Origin: a virus
Direction: 5' to 3' (one strand)
DNA length: 24,415 nt
Virus record (IMG/VR): IMGVR_UViG_3300032562_000172
Coordinates: 1 to 24,415 of that record
Shown here: piece after piece, positions 6,084 to 13,625 of the stretch
How the letters are laid out: every line of letters starts with the position of its first letter
Position numbering within the stretch: the stretch's first letter is position 1
The notes under the pieces: model-generated
Told to the model about the DNA's origin: nothing
What the model saw: the letters and a program-made list of their open reading frames with translations, nothing else
Databases searched by the model: none
Program-made: the position numbers and the translations under genes

Positions 6084-6241
6084 GCAAAGCACATCCCGGC
6101 TTCAAGGCCGTCGCCGAAAAGGTCGCGTCGAAGGAGGGAATGCCGTTCGCAAGGGCGGCGGCAATCATCGCTTCCGGTGCTCACAATGCGAGTGCCAAGG
6201 CCAAGCACGCCAACCCCGCGCTAAAAAAAGTCAAGGGCTAG
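6080..6241 (+). CDS. Conserved small phage protein (53 aa)
   Basis: A short frame reading MSKAHPGFKAVAEKVASKEG, then AAAIIASGAHNASAKAK and ending NPALKKVKG. The pattern HPGFKAV...GI/M...AAAIIA...ASA.AK..NP.L..VKG is familiar from small uncharacterised proteins in many phages, often encoded just ahead of the terminase genes, as here. It overlaps the preceding gene as ATGA. It is lysine- and alanine-rich and probably helical. Function unknown. Confidence 0.7.
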   Translation: MSKAHPGFKAVAEKVASKEGMPFARAAAIIASGAHNASAKAKHANPALKKVKG

Positions 6242-6255
6242 TCCCCGTTTAAACC

Positions 6256-6462
6256 ATGAACAACAATCCCGACCATCTCCCCCAAAACCCACCCATCCAC
6301 CAGTTCACCTCCCGTCCCGACAAGCCTCAGGCCCAGCACAATGACGCCCCCGAGGGGACGCCTTGCGGGTCTTCCGCCGAGGGCGCGTGCGAGGACAGCG
6401 GATCGAAGTGGCTCAAGTCCGACACCGCCAGCAGGCTGCGCGAGGTGTCGAGGGAAGGCTGA
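6256..6462 (+). CDS. Small hydrophilic hypothetical protein (68 aa)
   Basis: It begins MNNNPDHLPQNPPIHQF and is rich in Asn, Pro, Asp and Ser, with low predicted order. It starts two bases after a GTTTAAAC site (6247-6254), which occupies the position where a ribosome site would be, so the start lacks a Shine-Dalgarno sequence. The stop precedes the next start by two bases. No family is recognised; it may be a disordered linker-like protein or a weakly supported frame. Confidence 0.5.
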   Translation: MNNNPDHLPQNPPIHQFTSRPDKPQAQHNDAPEGTPCGSSAEGACEDSGSKWLKSDTASRLREVSREG

Positions 6463-6464
6463 CC

Positions 6465-6683
6465 ATGCCCTACGTCTCAAAAAAGCAGCGGGGGAAGTTC
6501 CACGTTCTTGAGGCGCAGGGGAAGATTTCCCCGAAAATTGTCTCCGAGTTCGACAAGGCGAGTAAGGGGCTGAAGCTGCCCGAGCGCGTTGTCCACAAGG
6601 CCAAGACCCCTCTCCCCGCCGTCCGGGGAGGATCCCCAGCCGACTATCCCTTTGCACGCGCATCGTCCCTGACCCGAAACTAA
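6465..6683 (+). CDS. Conserved small phage protein (72 aa)
   Basis: It starts MPYVSKKQRGKFHVLEAQGKIS, then KIVSEFDKASKGLKLPERV. This matches the MPxxSKxQRxKFxxMxxxGxIs...Wxxas...LPerV pattern of small phage proteins commonly encoded just upstream of terminase genes. I chose ATG 6465 because GGAAGG lies upstream and the conserved motif begins there; an upstream in-frame start at 6363 would add an unconserved arginine-rich extension overlapping the preceding gene. Function unknown. Confidence 0.7.
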   Translation: MPYVSKKQRGKFHVLEAQGKISPKIVSEFDKASKGLKLPERVVHKAKTPLPAVRGGSPADYPFARASSLTRN

Positions 6684-6710
6684 ACCGTGGGTGAAGTAAG
6701 GAAAAACACC

Positions 6711-7418
6711 GTGCCGACCGAACTGACGGGCGACACGAAGAAGGATGTCATCCTCTCGGATCCCGAGATCCGTCAGCACACCGACCACGGCATCAACCAC
6801 GCAGCCTGTTTCGTCATGGCGGCGAAGGGCATAAGCCTCAGGGAAATATCGAAGGCGTGGAACTGCTCCTACCTGAAGCTGTTGAGGCGGTGCTCCGACG
6901 AGGACTGGCCGGGGCTCATCCGCAAGTACGGTGAGATTTTCCAGAGGAAGATCCCGATCCCCGAGCAGTCCCCGGACGAGATTGCGAAGAAGCTCAAGAA
7001 GATCGAGGAGAACCGGGACCGCACGATCAGCGCAGCGACCGGGCTCATGCAGCAGATCCAGCACATCATTGACCAGATCTCAACGAAGCAGGAGCAGAAC
7101 CCAGACGCCTTCATGGATCCGGAAACCATTTCAGACCTTGCCCGGTCCGTGAAGCTGCTGGGAGAGATTTCGATGGTGGCGCACGGGGACGAGTACGCTG
7201 TCAAGGGAGGGGTTGGCCAGCCGAGGCCGGGAAGCAATAACCTCGTACCCATGCTCCAGATCAACATCCCGGCCATCGTCGCCGCCCCGAGGCACCTCAA
7301 GCGCGTCAGGGAAACCGTCGAGAAGATCAACGAGAAGATCGAGCAGGGCTTGCCCGAGGAGGGCGATGGATCCGAGCAGTTGACTCTGGAGACTTCCGAT
7401 GCCCGCAACCCTAACTAA
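6711..7418 (+). CDS. terS: Terminase small subunit
   Basis: About 235 residues from this start. A helix-turn-helix-like segment lies near the N-terminus (ACFVMAAKGISLREISKAWN followed by CSYLKLLRRC), then a long coiled-coil-prone region (EIAKKLKKIEENRDRTIS and LMQQIQHIIDQIS), and an acidic C-terminus. Small terminases recognise the packaging site through such an N-terminal DNA-binding domain and form a ring through a helical middle. The family is too divergent for a firm match; the main support is the position directly before the large subunit, overlapping it by 20 bases. GTG 6711 has AAGGA eight bases upstream; GTG 6687, in the same frame, is an alternative with no ribosome site. Confidence 0.75.
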   Translation: MPTELTGDTKKDVILSDPEIRQHTDHGINHAACFVMAAKGISLREISKAWNCSYLKLLRRCSDEDWPGLIRKYGEIFQRKIPIPEQSPDEIAKKLKKIEENRDRTISAATGLMQQIQHIIDQISTKQEQNPDAFMDPETISDLARSVKLLGEISMVAHGDEYAVKGGVGQPRPGSNNLVPMLQINIPAIVAAPRHLKRVRETVEKINEKIEQGLPEEGDGSEQLTLETSDARNPN

Positions 7419-8997
7419 ACCCCTAGCCTCGCGCAGGGAAAACACCCCTAAGGATTGGTACAAGCCGGGAAAGTCCATCCGCGAGTTCCACAACTCCTCC
7501 GCGCTGATCCGGGTTCTGATCGGTGGGCGCGGGAGCGGAAAGACCACGGGGTGCGCGGTCGAGGCGATAAGGCACTGTTTAAACTTCGCGGGGGCAAAGG
7601 TGCTGTGCGTGAGGAAGACTCAGGTCAGCAATCAGGACACATCGGTAAAGACCTTCAATGACACCTACGACCGGTACGGCTACCGGATCGCCATTGACGA
7701 GGAGTTGAGCCTGTTCCGTAAGTGGAACGGCGGCTTGCGCGTCCGGATCCCGTCCGCTGCGGCGGTCGATGCCTACAACGAGTTCATGGCTTCCGGCCAC
7801 CACACCCGGCAGCAGATCGTAAGCTGGATCGACAACGAGGGGGACCGGCTTTGCAGCTACATCGAGTTTCGCGGCCTGAAGGACGAGCAGAAGTCGGAGG
7901 GGCAGTTGCGCGGCTACGAGTGCTCGATGGGCATCTTGGTCGAGGCCGACCTGATGGAGGAGCGCGACGTTGACCTGATGGTGGGGTGTTTGAGGTGGAA
8001 GGACGCCTACGGGGACGAGATCCCCGACTACTGCATCATCCTCGACACCAATCCCCCGGACCCGGACCACTGGATCGCCGACCTTGAGAAGAAGCATTCC
8101 TCCTCCGACCGGTACGCTTTCTGGCACATCCCCACCCATGAGAACCGCCAGAACCTGCCCAAGGGCTACATCGAGAACCTAGAGTTGCAGTATGCCGACA
8201 AGCCCGCCCACTACAGGCGGTATCTGCTTGGGGAATACGCCGACCTTTTCGAGGGGAAGCCCGTCTATTTCGCCTACAAGACGGACAAGCACTGCGCCGT
8301 CGATCTTCCATTCCCGAAGGGTGCCTACCTTATTCGCGGCTGGGACTTTGGATCCACCCACGCCGTCACATTCAGCGCGTACTTCAAGCTGGATTTCGAC
8401 CTTGGGGGCAGGCAGGTCCCGTTCGAATACTGGTGGGACCTGCACGAATATTACGACGAGCAGAGCGACGTTGAGCGTCAGTGCCGCGCAGTGATCGAGA
8501 TAACCGAGGCCCAGTTCCCGTTCGTCGGAGACAGGAGCATTTGCAGCGGCGTCCTCGACTTCTGCGACCCGGCTGGCGCGGCGAGGAAGGATACGGGAGC
8601 CTCGATCCCGGTCCTCAATGCGAACGGATTCTTCCCTAAGTACCAGACATACGTCAGGTCCCTCCACACCACCATCGCCATAGGAAACCGGCTGATGGAG
8701 ATGAAGGACCCGTCAGGACGCTACCAGTACCGCATCGACCGCCTTCACTGCCCGCGCCTGCACCGCGCCCTCGCCGGGGAATACCGATACCCGTTCAAGG
8801 GAGAGCCCGGATATTCCTCCGGGGAACCGGTCAAGGGACCGAGGGCGAACGGAGCAGACCACATCGCCGACGCATGGCGGTACGCCATCATCAACTGTAT
8901 GCAGCTTGCCCGAAAAATGATGGACGAAGCCGCGAAGAATCTCTCCGGTCCCATCCGCACCAAGCCGCGCAGTTTAAACCGTAAGAAATCGTATTGA
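7399..8997 (+). CDS. terL: Terminase large subunit
   Basis: A 532-residue packaging ATPase and nuclease. The Walker A motif GGRGSGKTT is at residues 42-50. A Walker B-like strand GILVEADLMEE is at about 178-188, and the coupling motif DTNPP at 216-220. The C-terminal RuvC-like nuclease has acidic residues in GWDFGST (D316), GVLDFCD (D387 or D390) and GADHIADAW (D487 or D491). It would drive ATP-dependent DNA translocation through the portal and cut the concatemer. GGAG seven bases upstream supports ATG 7399. It overlaps the small subunit by 20 bases. Two GTTTAAAC sites lie inside (7577 and 8972), both read as xGT TTA AAC, giving Leu-Asn. Confidence 0.95.
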   Translation: MPATLTKPLASRRENTPKDWYKPGKSIREFHNSSALIRVLIGGRGSGKTTGCAVEAIRHCLNFAGAKVLCVRKTQVSNQDTSVKTFNDTYDRYGYRIAIDEELSLFRKWNGGLRVRIPSAAAVDAYNEFMASGHHTRQQIVSWIDNEGDRLCSYIEFRGLKDEQKSEGQLRGYECSMGILVEADLMEERDVDLMVGCLRWKDAYGDEIPDYCIILDTNPPDPDHWIADLEKKHSSSDRYAFWHIPTHENRQNLPKGYIENLELQYADKPAHYRRYLLGEYADLFEGKPVYFAYKTDKHCAVDLPFPKGAYLIRGWDFGSTHAVTFSAYFKLDFDLGGRQVPFEYWWDLHEYYDEQSDVERQCRAVIEITEAQFPFVGDRSICSGVLDFCDPAGAARKDTGASIPVLNANGFFPKYQTYVRSLHTTIAIGNRLMEMKDPSGRYQYRIDRLHCPRLHRALAGEYRYPFKGEPGYSSGEPVKGPRANGADHIADAWRYAIINCMQLARKMMDEAAKNLSGPIRTKPRSLNRKKSY

Positions 8998-9003
8998 ATT
9001 GAC
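8991..9003 (+). promoter_or_regulatory. TATTGAATTGAC promoter-like element
   Basis: GTATTGAATTGAC overlaps the terminase stop codon and follows a GTTTAAAC site (8972-8979) by eleven bases. It is a looser relative of the AGTATTGAC elements and lies 53 bases before the ATG at 9057. A T-run follows at 9009-9016. Confidence 0.25.
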
Positions 9004-9056
9004 TCTGTGTTTTTTTGAGGTCATTTCGGTCCCAAAGGCCACACTTATTTCCCAAG

Positions 9057-9665
9057 ATGAAAAAGACATCGCTAGAAATTTCCGACAAGGAAAAATACGG
9101 GGACATATCACCCACCGCTTCTTTCTCAGGAAAGAAACCCAGCGAGCAGAAATCTTGCCCAAGGATTGATTTGGTCGGCAAGCAGATCGCCGCGTTCGGC
9201 CTTGAGGACGCCAAGGTGGGTGACAAGTTCACCGCCACGATTCACGGCGTGGTCAAGGCGATGTCTGCCGGTGACCGCTATGACGCGGGAAATCCGGGCA
9301 AGTCCGAGATGACCCTTTCCTGCACCCACTGCACCGCCGAGGACGAGAGCAAGGGCGGCGCGGACGAGACTCCCGAGAGCGAGGAGACGCCCGAGGACGA
9401 GGAGAAGGAAACCCCGGATGAGGAGAATGCCGAGGAGGAGTCCGGGACCGAGGAGGAGCCCGAGGGCAAGGGTGCCAACGCCGACGAGGAAAGCTCCGCA
9501 GACGAGGAGAGCGAGGGCGAGAAGGAGGAGGCAGACACCGAGACGAATGCTTCCAACGACGAGGGGCAAGGCACCACCAAGACCAATTCCGGAGGAAAGA
9601 AGAAGAATACCGGTGTGGGCTTCAAGAAAAAGCCTGTTTCCCCCGAGGAAGCAAATCTCGACTAA
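9057..9665 (+). CDS. Acidic head-region protein
   Basis: About 202 residues. The N-terminal half contains a compact segment (DAKVGDKFTATIHGVVKAMS), which looks like a small beta-barrel and recurs in uncharacterised proteins between terminase and portal genes of some phages. Residues about 95-175 are extremely acidic, mostly Glu, Asp, Ser and Thr, and the C-terminus turns basic (GGKKKNTGVGFKKKP). I prefer ATG 9057 over the upstream TTG at 9015, which has no support. The acidic tract could mimic DNA or interact with scaffold or portal; this is inference. Position suggests a head-assembly role. Confidence 0.7.
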   Translation: MKKTSLEISDKEKYGDISPTASFSGKKPSEQKSCPRIDLVGKQIAAFGLEDAKVGDKFTATIHGVVKAMSAGDRYDAGNPGKSEMTLSCTHCTAEDESKGGADETPESEETPEDEEKETPDEENAEEESGTEEEPEGKGANADEESSADEESEGEKEEADTETNASNDEGQGTTKTNSGGKKKNTGVGFKKKPVSPEEANLD

Positions 9666-9668
9666 CAA

Positions 9669-9683
9669 GGCCGCTCTGCGGCC
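9669..9683 (+). other. Short GC hairpin before portal gene
   Basis: GGCCGC (9669-9674), loop TCT, GCGGCC (9678-9683): a perfect 6-bp stem in the 27-base gap between the acidic protein and the portal start at 9693. There is no T-run after it, so it is not a typical terminator. The portal start lacks an obvious Shine-Dalgarno sequence, so the hairpin might affect translation. Confidence 0.4.
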
Positions 9684-9692
9684 CGCTGTACG

Positions 9693-11939
9693 ATGCCACT
9701 AAGCCTCACAGCGAGAATAGACGCCGACGAAGAATTTCGCAGGCGTATGTTTAAACTCTGCACGGACTATGTGCAGAACTCTCGCTTCCAACTGGACTTT
9801 TACACATCGGACTACGATGTGGCTCACGATATCCTGCAATGCTACAACATGATGACAACGCAGGACTATGTGAAGCTGGCGAAGGGCCATCCCCGCCGCT
9901 ACGTCCTGCCGGTCACAACGACGCACATCCACACGATGACCTCGTTCCTGACCCAGACTTTGTTTGGCGACCAGTGTCCGCACAAGGTTGATCCGGGGAC
10001 TCCGAAGGACGAGGGCGCATCGCGTGCGATGAACGAACTGCTCTGCTGGAACGCCGAGCAGCAGCAGGCCGGGATCTACCAGCTTGGATGGTTCTGGGTC
10101 GAGAACGCGCTGACCTACAACCGGGGAATCTTCTACGACTGCTACCAGTCGATCTACAAGGCGCAATGGAGCGAGGAGCCGATGGTTGACGAGGAGGGCC
10201 AGCCCGTCATCGACCCGGCAACCCAGCAGCCCAAGACCGAGCTTCGCAAGGTCCGCAAGCGGGTTGGGGGATACTGCCGCATGGAGGTGGTCAGCCCCTA
10301 TGATTTCTACATCGACCAGAATATGCCGATGTACCGGATGCAGGAGGGCCGCTTCTGCGGCCACCGCATCAACGTCGCGTGGAACGACCTAGACCAGCGT
10401 TCCAAGCTGCCCGTCGATGACCCGCGCTACATTTCCCCTAGGGCGGTCAAGGAATTGAAGATGAAGCCAGCGAAGTCGCTGGGCTACCCGACACCCGGAA
10501 CCATCACGGGCGGCACGGCGATGGAACTGGTCAGCCGCACCGCCTACGAGCGCACCCGCATCAACACCCCGCTCGATTCCCGCTACGACGCGAAGGATCC
10601 CGGCGTTGTCAGCATGGTGGAACTCTGGGTAAGGATCATTCCGAAGGACTACGACATCGATGACCGCACCGAGCCTGTGATGTACCAAGTGGTCATGGGC
10701 AACGAGCGCGAAGTCCTCGCCATGAATGAGTCCGTGTACGAGCACGATATGTTCCCGTACTCGGTCGGAGAGCCGAGGCCGTCACCCTTCTACCAATACA
10801 CCCCGTCCTACATCATGCTCCTGAAGAACATTCAGGACTATGTGGACTACCTCAAGAACCGCCACATGGATGCGGTTACGAGGACCGTGGGCAACGTCTT
10901 CCTCGCCAAAAGCCACCTGATCGACATTCAGGATTTCGAGGACCCGGACAAGGAGGGGAAATTCATCTCCATCCTCCCCGAGGCGGGCAACCTTCCCATC
11001 AGCGAGATCATCCGTCAGGTCCCCATCGTGGACACCACGGCGAACTTCATCAACGAGATGCGGGAGTTCATTAACTTCGCCGAAAGCACCTCCGGGGCAA
11101 CCCAGTCGATGCAGGGCGGTTTAAACCAGTCCGACGCCACCGCGACCGCATTCCAAGGCTCGCTCCACATGGCGCAGGGCCGGATGTCTGCCATCGCCCG
11201 ACTCCTCTCCGTGCAGGGAATCGTCCCCCAGACCAAGCGCATCGTCGCCAACTTCCAGCAGTTCTACGACGGCGAGCTTATCCGGCGCATCGAGGGTCCC
11301 GACCTTCTCGAAATCGACGGCAGTCAGGAGGACACCATCACGATCACGCCGGATGTCATCCAAGGCGAGTTCGACTACCGACCGCACGACGGAACCCTGC
11401 CGGGTCCGGACGCACGCAGGGTCGCCGCACTCACCCGCGTCATCGAGTCGATGCCCACCTTCCCGCAGCTTTTCCAGCCCGGCAAGACCAACATCAACCC
11501 CAAGCGCGTCTTCATCGATATGTTCCGCATCGCCGGAATGAAGCCCGAGAGCTATACTTGGAGCGATCAGGAGATGGCAGAGGCCCAGCAGGCGATGCAG
11601 CAGGCCCAGCAGCAGCAGGCAGCTTCCATGCAGAAGCCGCCCGAACAGATCCGGCCCAGCATGAACGTCGCCGTCAAGTGGGAGCAGCTTACCCCGGAGG
11701 AGCGCGTTCAGATCATGGGAAAGATCGACGTTCACGAACCCCACCTCATGCAGCCCGGTATGCCGCCGGTCCCCATCGTCCCTCCCGGTCAGGTTCCCCC
11801 TCGCCCAATGCCCGGTATGCCAAGGGCTCCCAGCGCAACCCAGCGCAGGCCCGGCCCCCCCAATCAGGGCGGTCCCAGAAGCAGGCCGATGATCCCCATC
11901 ATCAAGCCAGCCGCACCTCCAGAAGCACGGCCAGTTTAG
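9693..11939 (+). CDS. Portal protein
   Basis: A 748-residue protein in the position and size range of large portal proteins of short-tailed phages. Portal-like features are an N-terminal helical part, a central region with GGYCRMEVVSPYDFYIDQNMP and MFPYSVGEPRPSPFYQY, and a helix following it (YIMLLKNIQDYVDYLKNRHMD). It would form the dodecameric DNA channel at one capsid vertex and dock the terminase. Residues about 625-650 are glutamine-rich (QQAMQQAQQQQAA), and the last ~60 residues are rich in Pro, Gly and Arg, probably disordered. Assignment rests on position after terminase, size and architecture. GTTTAAAC lies 56 bases inside the start (9749) and again at 11119. The last bases overlap the AGTATTGAC element. 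Confidence 0.85.
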   Translation: MPLSLTARIDADEEFRRRMFKLCTDYVQNSRFQLDFYTSDYDVAHDILQCYNMMTTQDYVKLAKGHPRRYVLPVTTTHIHTMTSFLTQTLFGDQCPHKVDPGTPKDEGASRAMNELLCWNAEQQQAGIYQLGWFWVENALTYNRGIFYDCYQSIYKAQWSEEPMVDEEGQPVIDPATQQPKTELRKVRKRVGGYCRMEVVSPYDFYIDQNMPMYRMQEGRFCGHRINVAWNDLDQRSKLPVDDPRYISPRAVKELKMKPAKSLGYPTPGTITGGTAMELVSRTAYERTRINTPLDSRYDAKDPGVVSMVELWVRIIPKDYDIDDRTEPVMYQVVMGNEREVLAMNESVYEHDMFPYSVGEPRPSPFYQYTPSYIMLLKNIQDYVDYLKNRHMDAVTRTVGNVFLAKSHLIDIQDFEDPDKEGKFISILPEAGNLPISEIIRQVPIVDTTANFINEMREFINFAESTSGATQSMQGGLNQSDATATAFQGSLHMAQGRMSAIARLLSVQGIVPQTKRIVANFQQFYDGELIRRIEGPDLLEIDGSQEDTITITPDVIQGEFDYRPHDGTLPGPDARRVAALTRVIESMPTFPQLFQPGKTNINPKRVFIDMFRIAGMKPESYTWSDQEMAEAQQAMQQAQQQQAASMQKPPEQIRPSMNVAVKWEQLTPEERVQIMGKIDVHEPHLMQPGMPPVPIVPPGQVPPRPMPGMPRAPSATQRRPGPPNQGGPRSRPMIPIIKPAAPPEARPV

Positions 11940-11946
11940 TATTGAC
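11938..11946 (+). promoter_or_regulatory. AGTATTGAC element after portal gene
   Basis: A third exact AGTATTGAC, preceded by GTTTAG (a partial GTTTAAAC). It overlaps the portal stop codon and lies 30 bases before the GTG at 11977. Spacing to the start resembles that of the copies at 424, 5787 and 14851. Confidence 0.4.
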
Positions 11947-11976
11947 GCAAGCGGACTTTGCTCAAAAGTTTCCCGC

Positions 11977-12216
11977 GTGTCAATTTTGGTCAAGACCGCA
12001 ACCGAGGCTACCGGAATGTCCGACTCGCAGATCCGAGAGATCTGCCGCGTGATGCCCGACAGCCCGCTCAAGAAGTACATCGAGTACCAGCTTGAGAAAA
12101 CCGTCCTCGACCGAAGGATGAATTTCGATCCGAAAACCCAAGCCGACTTCGATTTCAATCGAGGCGTCATCGAGGGTTTAAACATAGCCAAGGGCATTTT
12201 GAACCGGAAACCTTAA
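11977..12216 (+). CDS. Small hypothetical protein before scaffold gene
   Basis: A 79-residue protein from GTG 11977, or 66 residues from ATG 12016, which has GAGG eight bases upstream and is the better start by ribosome site. The conserved-looking part is MSDSQIREICRVMPDSPLKKYI, then DPKTQADFDFNRGVIEGLNI. The FDFNRGxIeGLn segment suggests a small helical phage head protein, but I cannot name it. A GTTTAAAC near the end (12176) encodes the Leu-Asn of EGLNI. The stop precedes the scaffold ATG by three bases. Confidence 0.65.
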   Translation: MSILVKTATEATGMSDSQIREICRVMPDSPLKKYIEYQLEKTVLDRRMNFDPKTQADFDFNRGVIEGLNIAKGILNRKP

Positions 12217-12219
12217 CTC

Positions 12220-13419
12220 ATGCCAACCATGCCGCCATCCGCTGCCGCAACTCCTCCCGCAGATTCTGGAAGACTCCCCGGAGTCTCCGTCTCAGACGCC
12301 TTCGGCCTTCCTAAGGACTGGAGCCTAGCCGAATCCCTGCGCGGCGTGGCCGGTGACAAGGAGTCCATCGCCCCCGAGCCCGAAAAGGCTCCCGGCACCC
12401 CCGATCCGGACAAGATGGAGACGCAGCACGCGGAGGAAACGCCTCCCGACGAGGGCAAGGCAAGCACTCCCCCCGCCGACGAAAAGCCCCCGGTTGAGCC
12501 CGAAAAGAAGGCTCCCGCAGACAAAAAGCCCGAGGCTCCCGCCGCAAAGCCCGCCGCCAAGGCTCCCAAGCAGCCCGCGAAGCCCGCCGCCAAGAAGGAG
12601 CCGGAAGCCCCCTCCAAGATCAAGGTTGGCGACAAGGAGTACACCGCCGAGGAACTTCAGAAGCTCCTCACCGAGAAGGAAGCCAAGGCTACCACCAAGG
12701 AGGAAATCGACTCCGCCGCCGCCGCTGCCGCCGCTGCCGCCGCAGCAGCAAAGCCTTCCGACAAGACTCCGGAGCAGCAGGCCGCTGCCGCCTCCGAGCT
12801 TGCCAAGAAGGAATCCGACTGGATCGAGGATGCCTCAAAGAAACTCAAGCCCACGCCCATCGATGACGAGACGATGGACAAGATCCTCACCGGGGGACCC
12901 GAGGGCATCAAGGCTTTCGAGGAGGTTCGCCGCAAGGACATGGCCCGCGCACTGATCGAAGTTCGCAAGGACATCGTGAACCAGTTCAAGCCCATGATCG
13001 AAGCCGTGGACCGTTTAAACTCAGTCCACATTCAGGCCGAGGAGCAGCGCATCGAGGGGGAACTCATTGCGGAATATCCCTACATCGAGCCCCACATGGA
13101 TCTCGTCCGAGAATACGCGAACGCTCTCATCAAGCAGAACCCCGAGGCCGTAGCCAAGATGTCGCAGGCTGAGTTCAACAAGATGACCGTTGATCTCACC
13201 GTGAACCACATCCGAAAATACGACAAGGGATTCGGTCAGGCCGCTCCCGCCGCGCCAGCTTCCGCAAAGGCACAGCCAGCAGCACCCGCTGCCAGACCCG
13301 CTGCCGCGCCTGCACGGCGCACCCCGCAGCCCCCGGCGGGAAATGTTCCCGCTCCCACGGGGCAGGGAGGTGGCAAGGATCGCGGATTCCAGAAGTCGGC
13401 CATCGAATCGCTGATGTAG
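12220..13419 (+). CDS. Capsid scaffolding-like protein
   Basis: A 399-residue protein placed directly before the major capsid gene, the usual place for a scaffold. Residues 1-140 are a low-complexity Pro, Ala, Lys and Glu-rich stretch; about 127-152 contain KIKVGDKEYTAEELQKLLTE, a motif seen in phage scaffold-like proteins; a run of 12 alanines follows (residues 166-177), then helical segments (about 185-350) with VRREVRK-like charge patterns and EYPYIEPHMDLV; and an Ala/Pro-rich C-terminus ends in a conserved-looking FQKSAIESL. Scaffolds are mostly helical, charged and disordered at the ends, which fits. No protease motif is seen. GTTTAAAC at 13013 encodes Leu-Asn. Confidence 0.8.
   Translation: MPTMPPSAAATPPADSGRLPGVSVSDAFGLPKDWSLAESLRGVAGDKESIAPEPEKAPGTPDPDKMETQHAEETPPDEGKASTPPADEKPPVEPEKKAPADKKPEAPAAKPAAKAPKQPAKPAAKKEPEAPSKIKVGDKEYTAEELQKLLTEKEAKATTKEEIDSAAAAAAAAAAAAKPSDKTPEQQAAAASELAKKESDWIEDASKKLKPTPIDDETMDKILTGGPEGIKAFEEVRRKDMARALIEVRKDIVNQFKPMIEAVDRLNSVHIQAEEQRIEGELIAEYPYIEPHMDLVREYANALIKQNPEAVAKMSQAEFNKMTVDLTVNHIRKYDKGFGQAAPAAPASAKAQPAAPAARPAAAPARRTPQPPAGNVPAPTGQGGGKDRGFQKSAIESLM
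12715..12750 (+). repeat. Poly-alanine codon tract
   Basis: Twelve consecutive alanine codons (GCC, GCT and GCA mixtures) inside the scaffold-like gene. The mixture of codons indicates an older or selected tract rather than fresh triplet slippage. Confidence 0.9.
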
Positions 13420-13552
13420 TTATTGTAGGGATACGTTTTTCTGAATCGTTTCATTCGGAAATAGGCGTTATCTCGGAGCGTCGGTACGATCTATTGTAGG
13501 CTAAAAGGCCGCAATAGTTTACATCCCAAACTTTCCGTAAGGACGAAAGTTG

Positions 13553-13558
13553 TTGACA
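13553..13558 (+). promoter_or_regulatory. TTGACA box in capsid leader
   Basis: TTGACA sits between two stem-loops, 67 bases before the capsid ATG. It lacks the AGTA prefix of the other elements, and a -10 box at normal spacing is not visible, so promoter activity is only a guess. Confidence 0.3.
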
Positions 13559-13570
13559 TAAGGACTATAT

Positions 13571-13616
13571 TCCTGTTTGGGTCCTGCATCGTAGCACAGT
13601 TTAAACCCAAACAGGA
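13571..13616 (+). promoter_or_regulatory. 12-bp hairpin covering the capsid gene RBS
   Basis: TCCTGTTTGGGT (13571-13582) is perfectly complementary to ACCCAAACAGGA (13605-13616), with a 22-base loop. The loop holds the first six bases of GTTTAAAC (13599-13606), and the right arm holds most of the AGGAG ribosome binding site (13613-13617), eight bases before ATG 13626. Folding would hide the ribosome site. Confidence 0.65.
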
Positions 13617-13625
13617 GTTCCAATC

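Larger units (their letters stand above)
13420..13625 (+). promoter_or_regulatory. Major capsid gene leader with four stem-loops
   Basis: A 206-base gap holding four inverted repeats in order: 13438-13446 with 13453-13461 (9 bp including one G-T); 13491-13496 with 13512-13517 (CTATTG/CAATAG, with inner GGC/GCC); 13529-13535 with 13545-13551 (AACTTTC/GAAAGTT); and 13571-13582 with 13605-13616 (12 bp). TATTGTAGG is repeated at 13421 and 13492. TTGACA lies at 13553-13558 and TATATT at 13566-13571, too close to each other for a normal promoter. No gene fits here. It probably controls capsid gene expression. Confidence 0.6.

Noticed and set aside
6363-6464. Upstream extension of the 6465 gene
   Set aside because: Arg-rich, overlaps the preceding gene in another frame, and the conserved motif begins at 6465.
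11121-12197. Minus-strand frame of 358 residues over the portal and next gene
   Set aside because: Shadow frame in GC-rich coding DNA; opposite to all supported genes, with no domain or ribosome site.
13553-13571. TTGACA and TATATT as a standard sigma-70 promoter before the capsid gene
   Set aside because: Only seven bases separate them, whereas 16-18 are needed.
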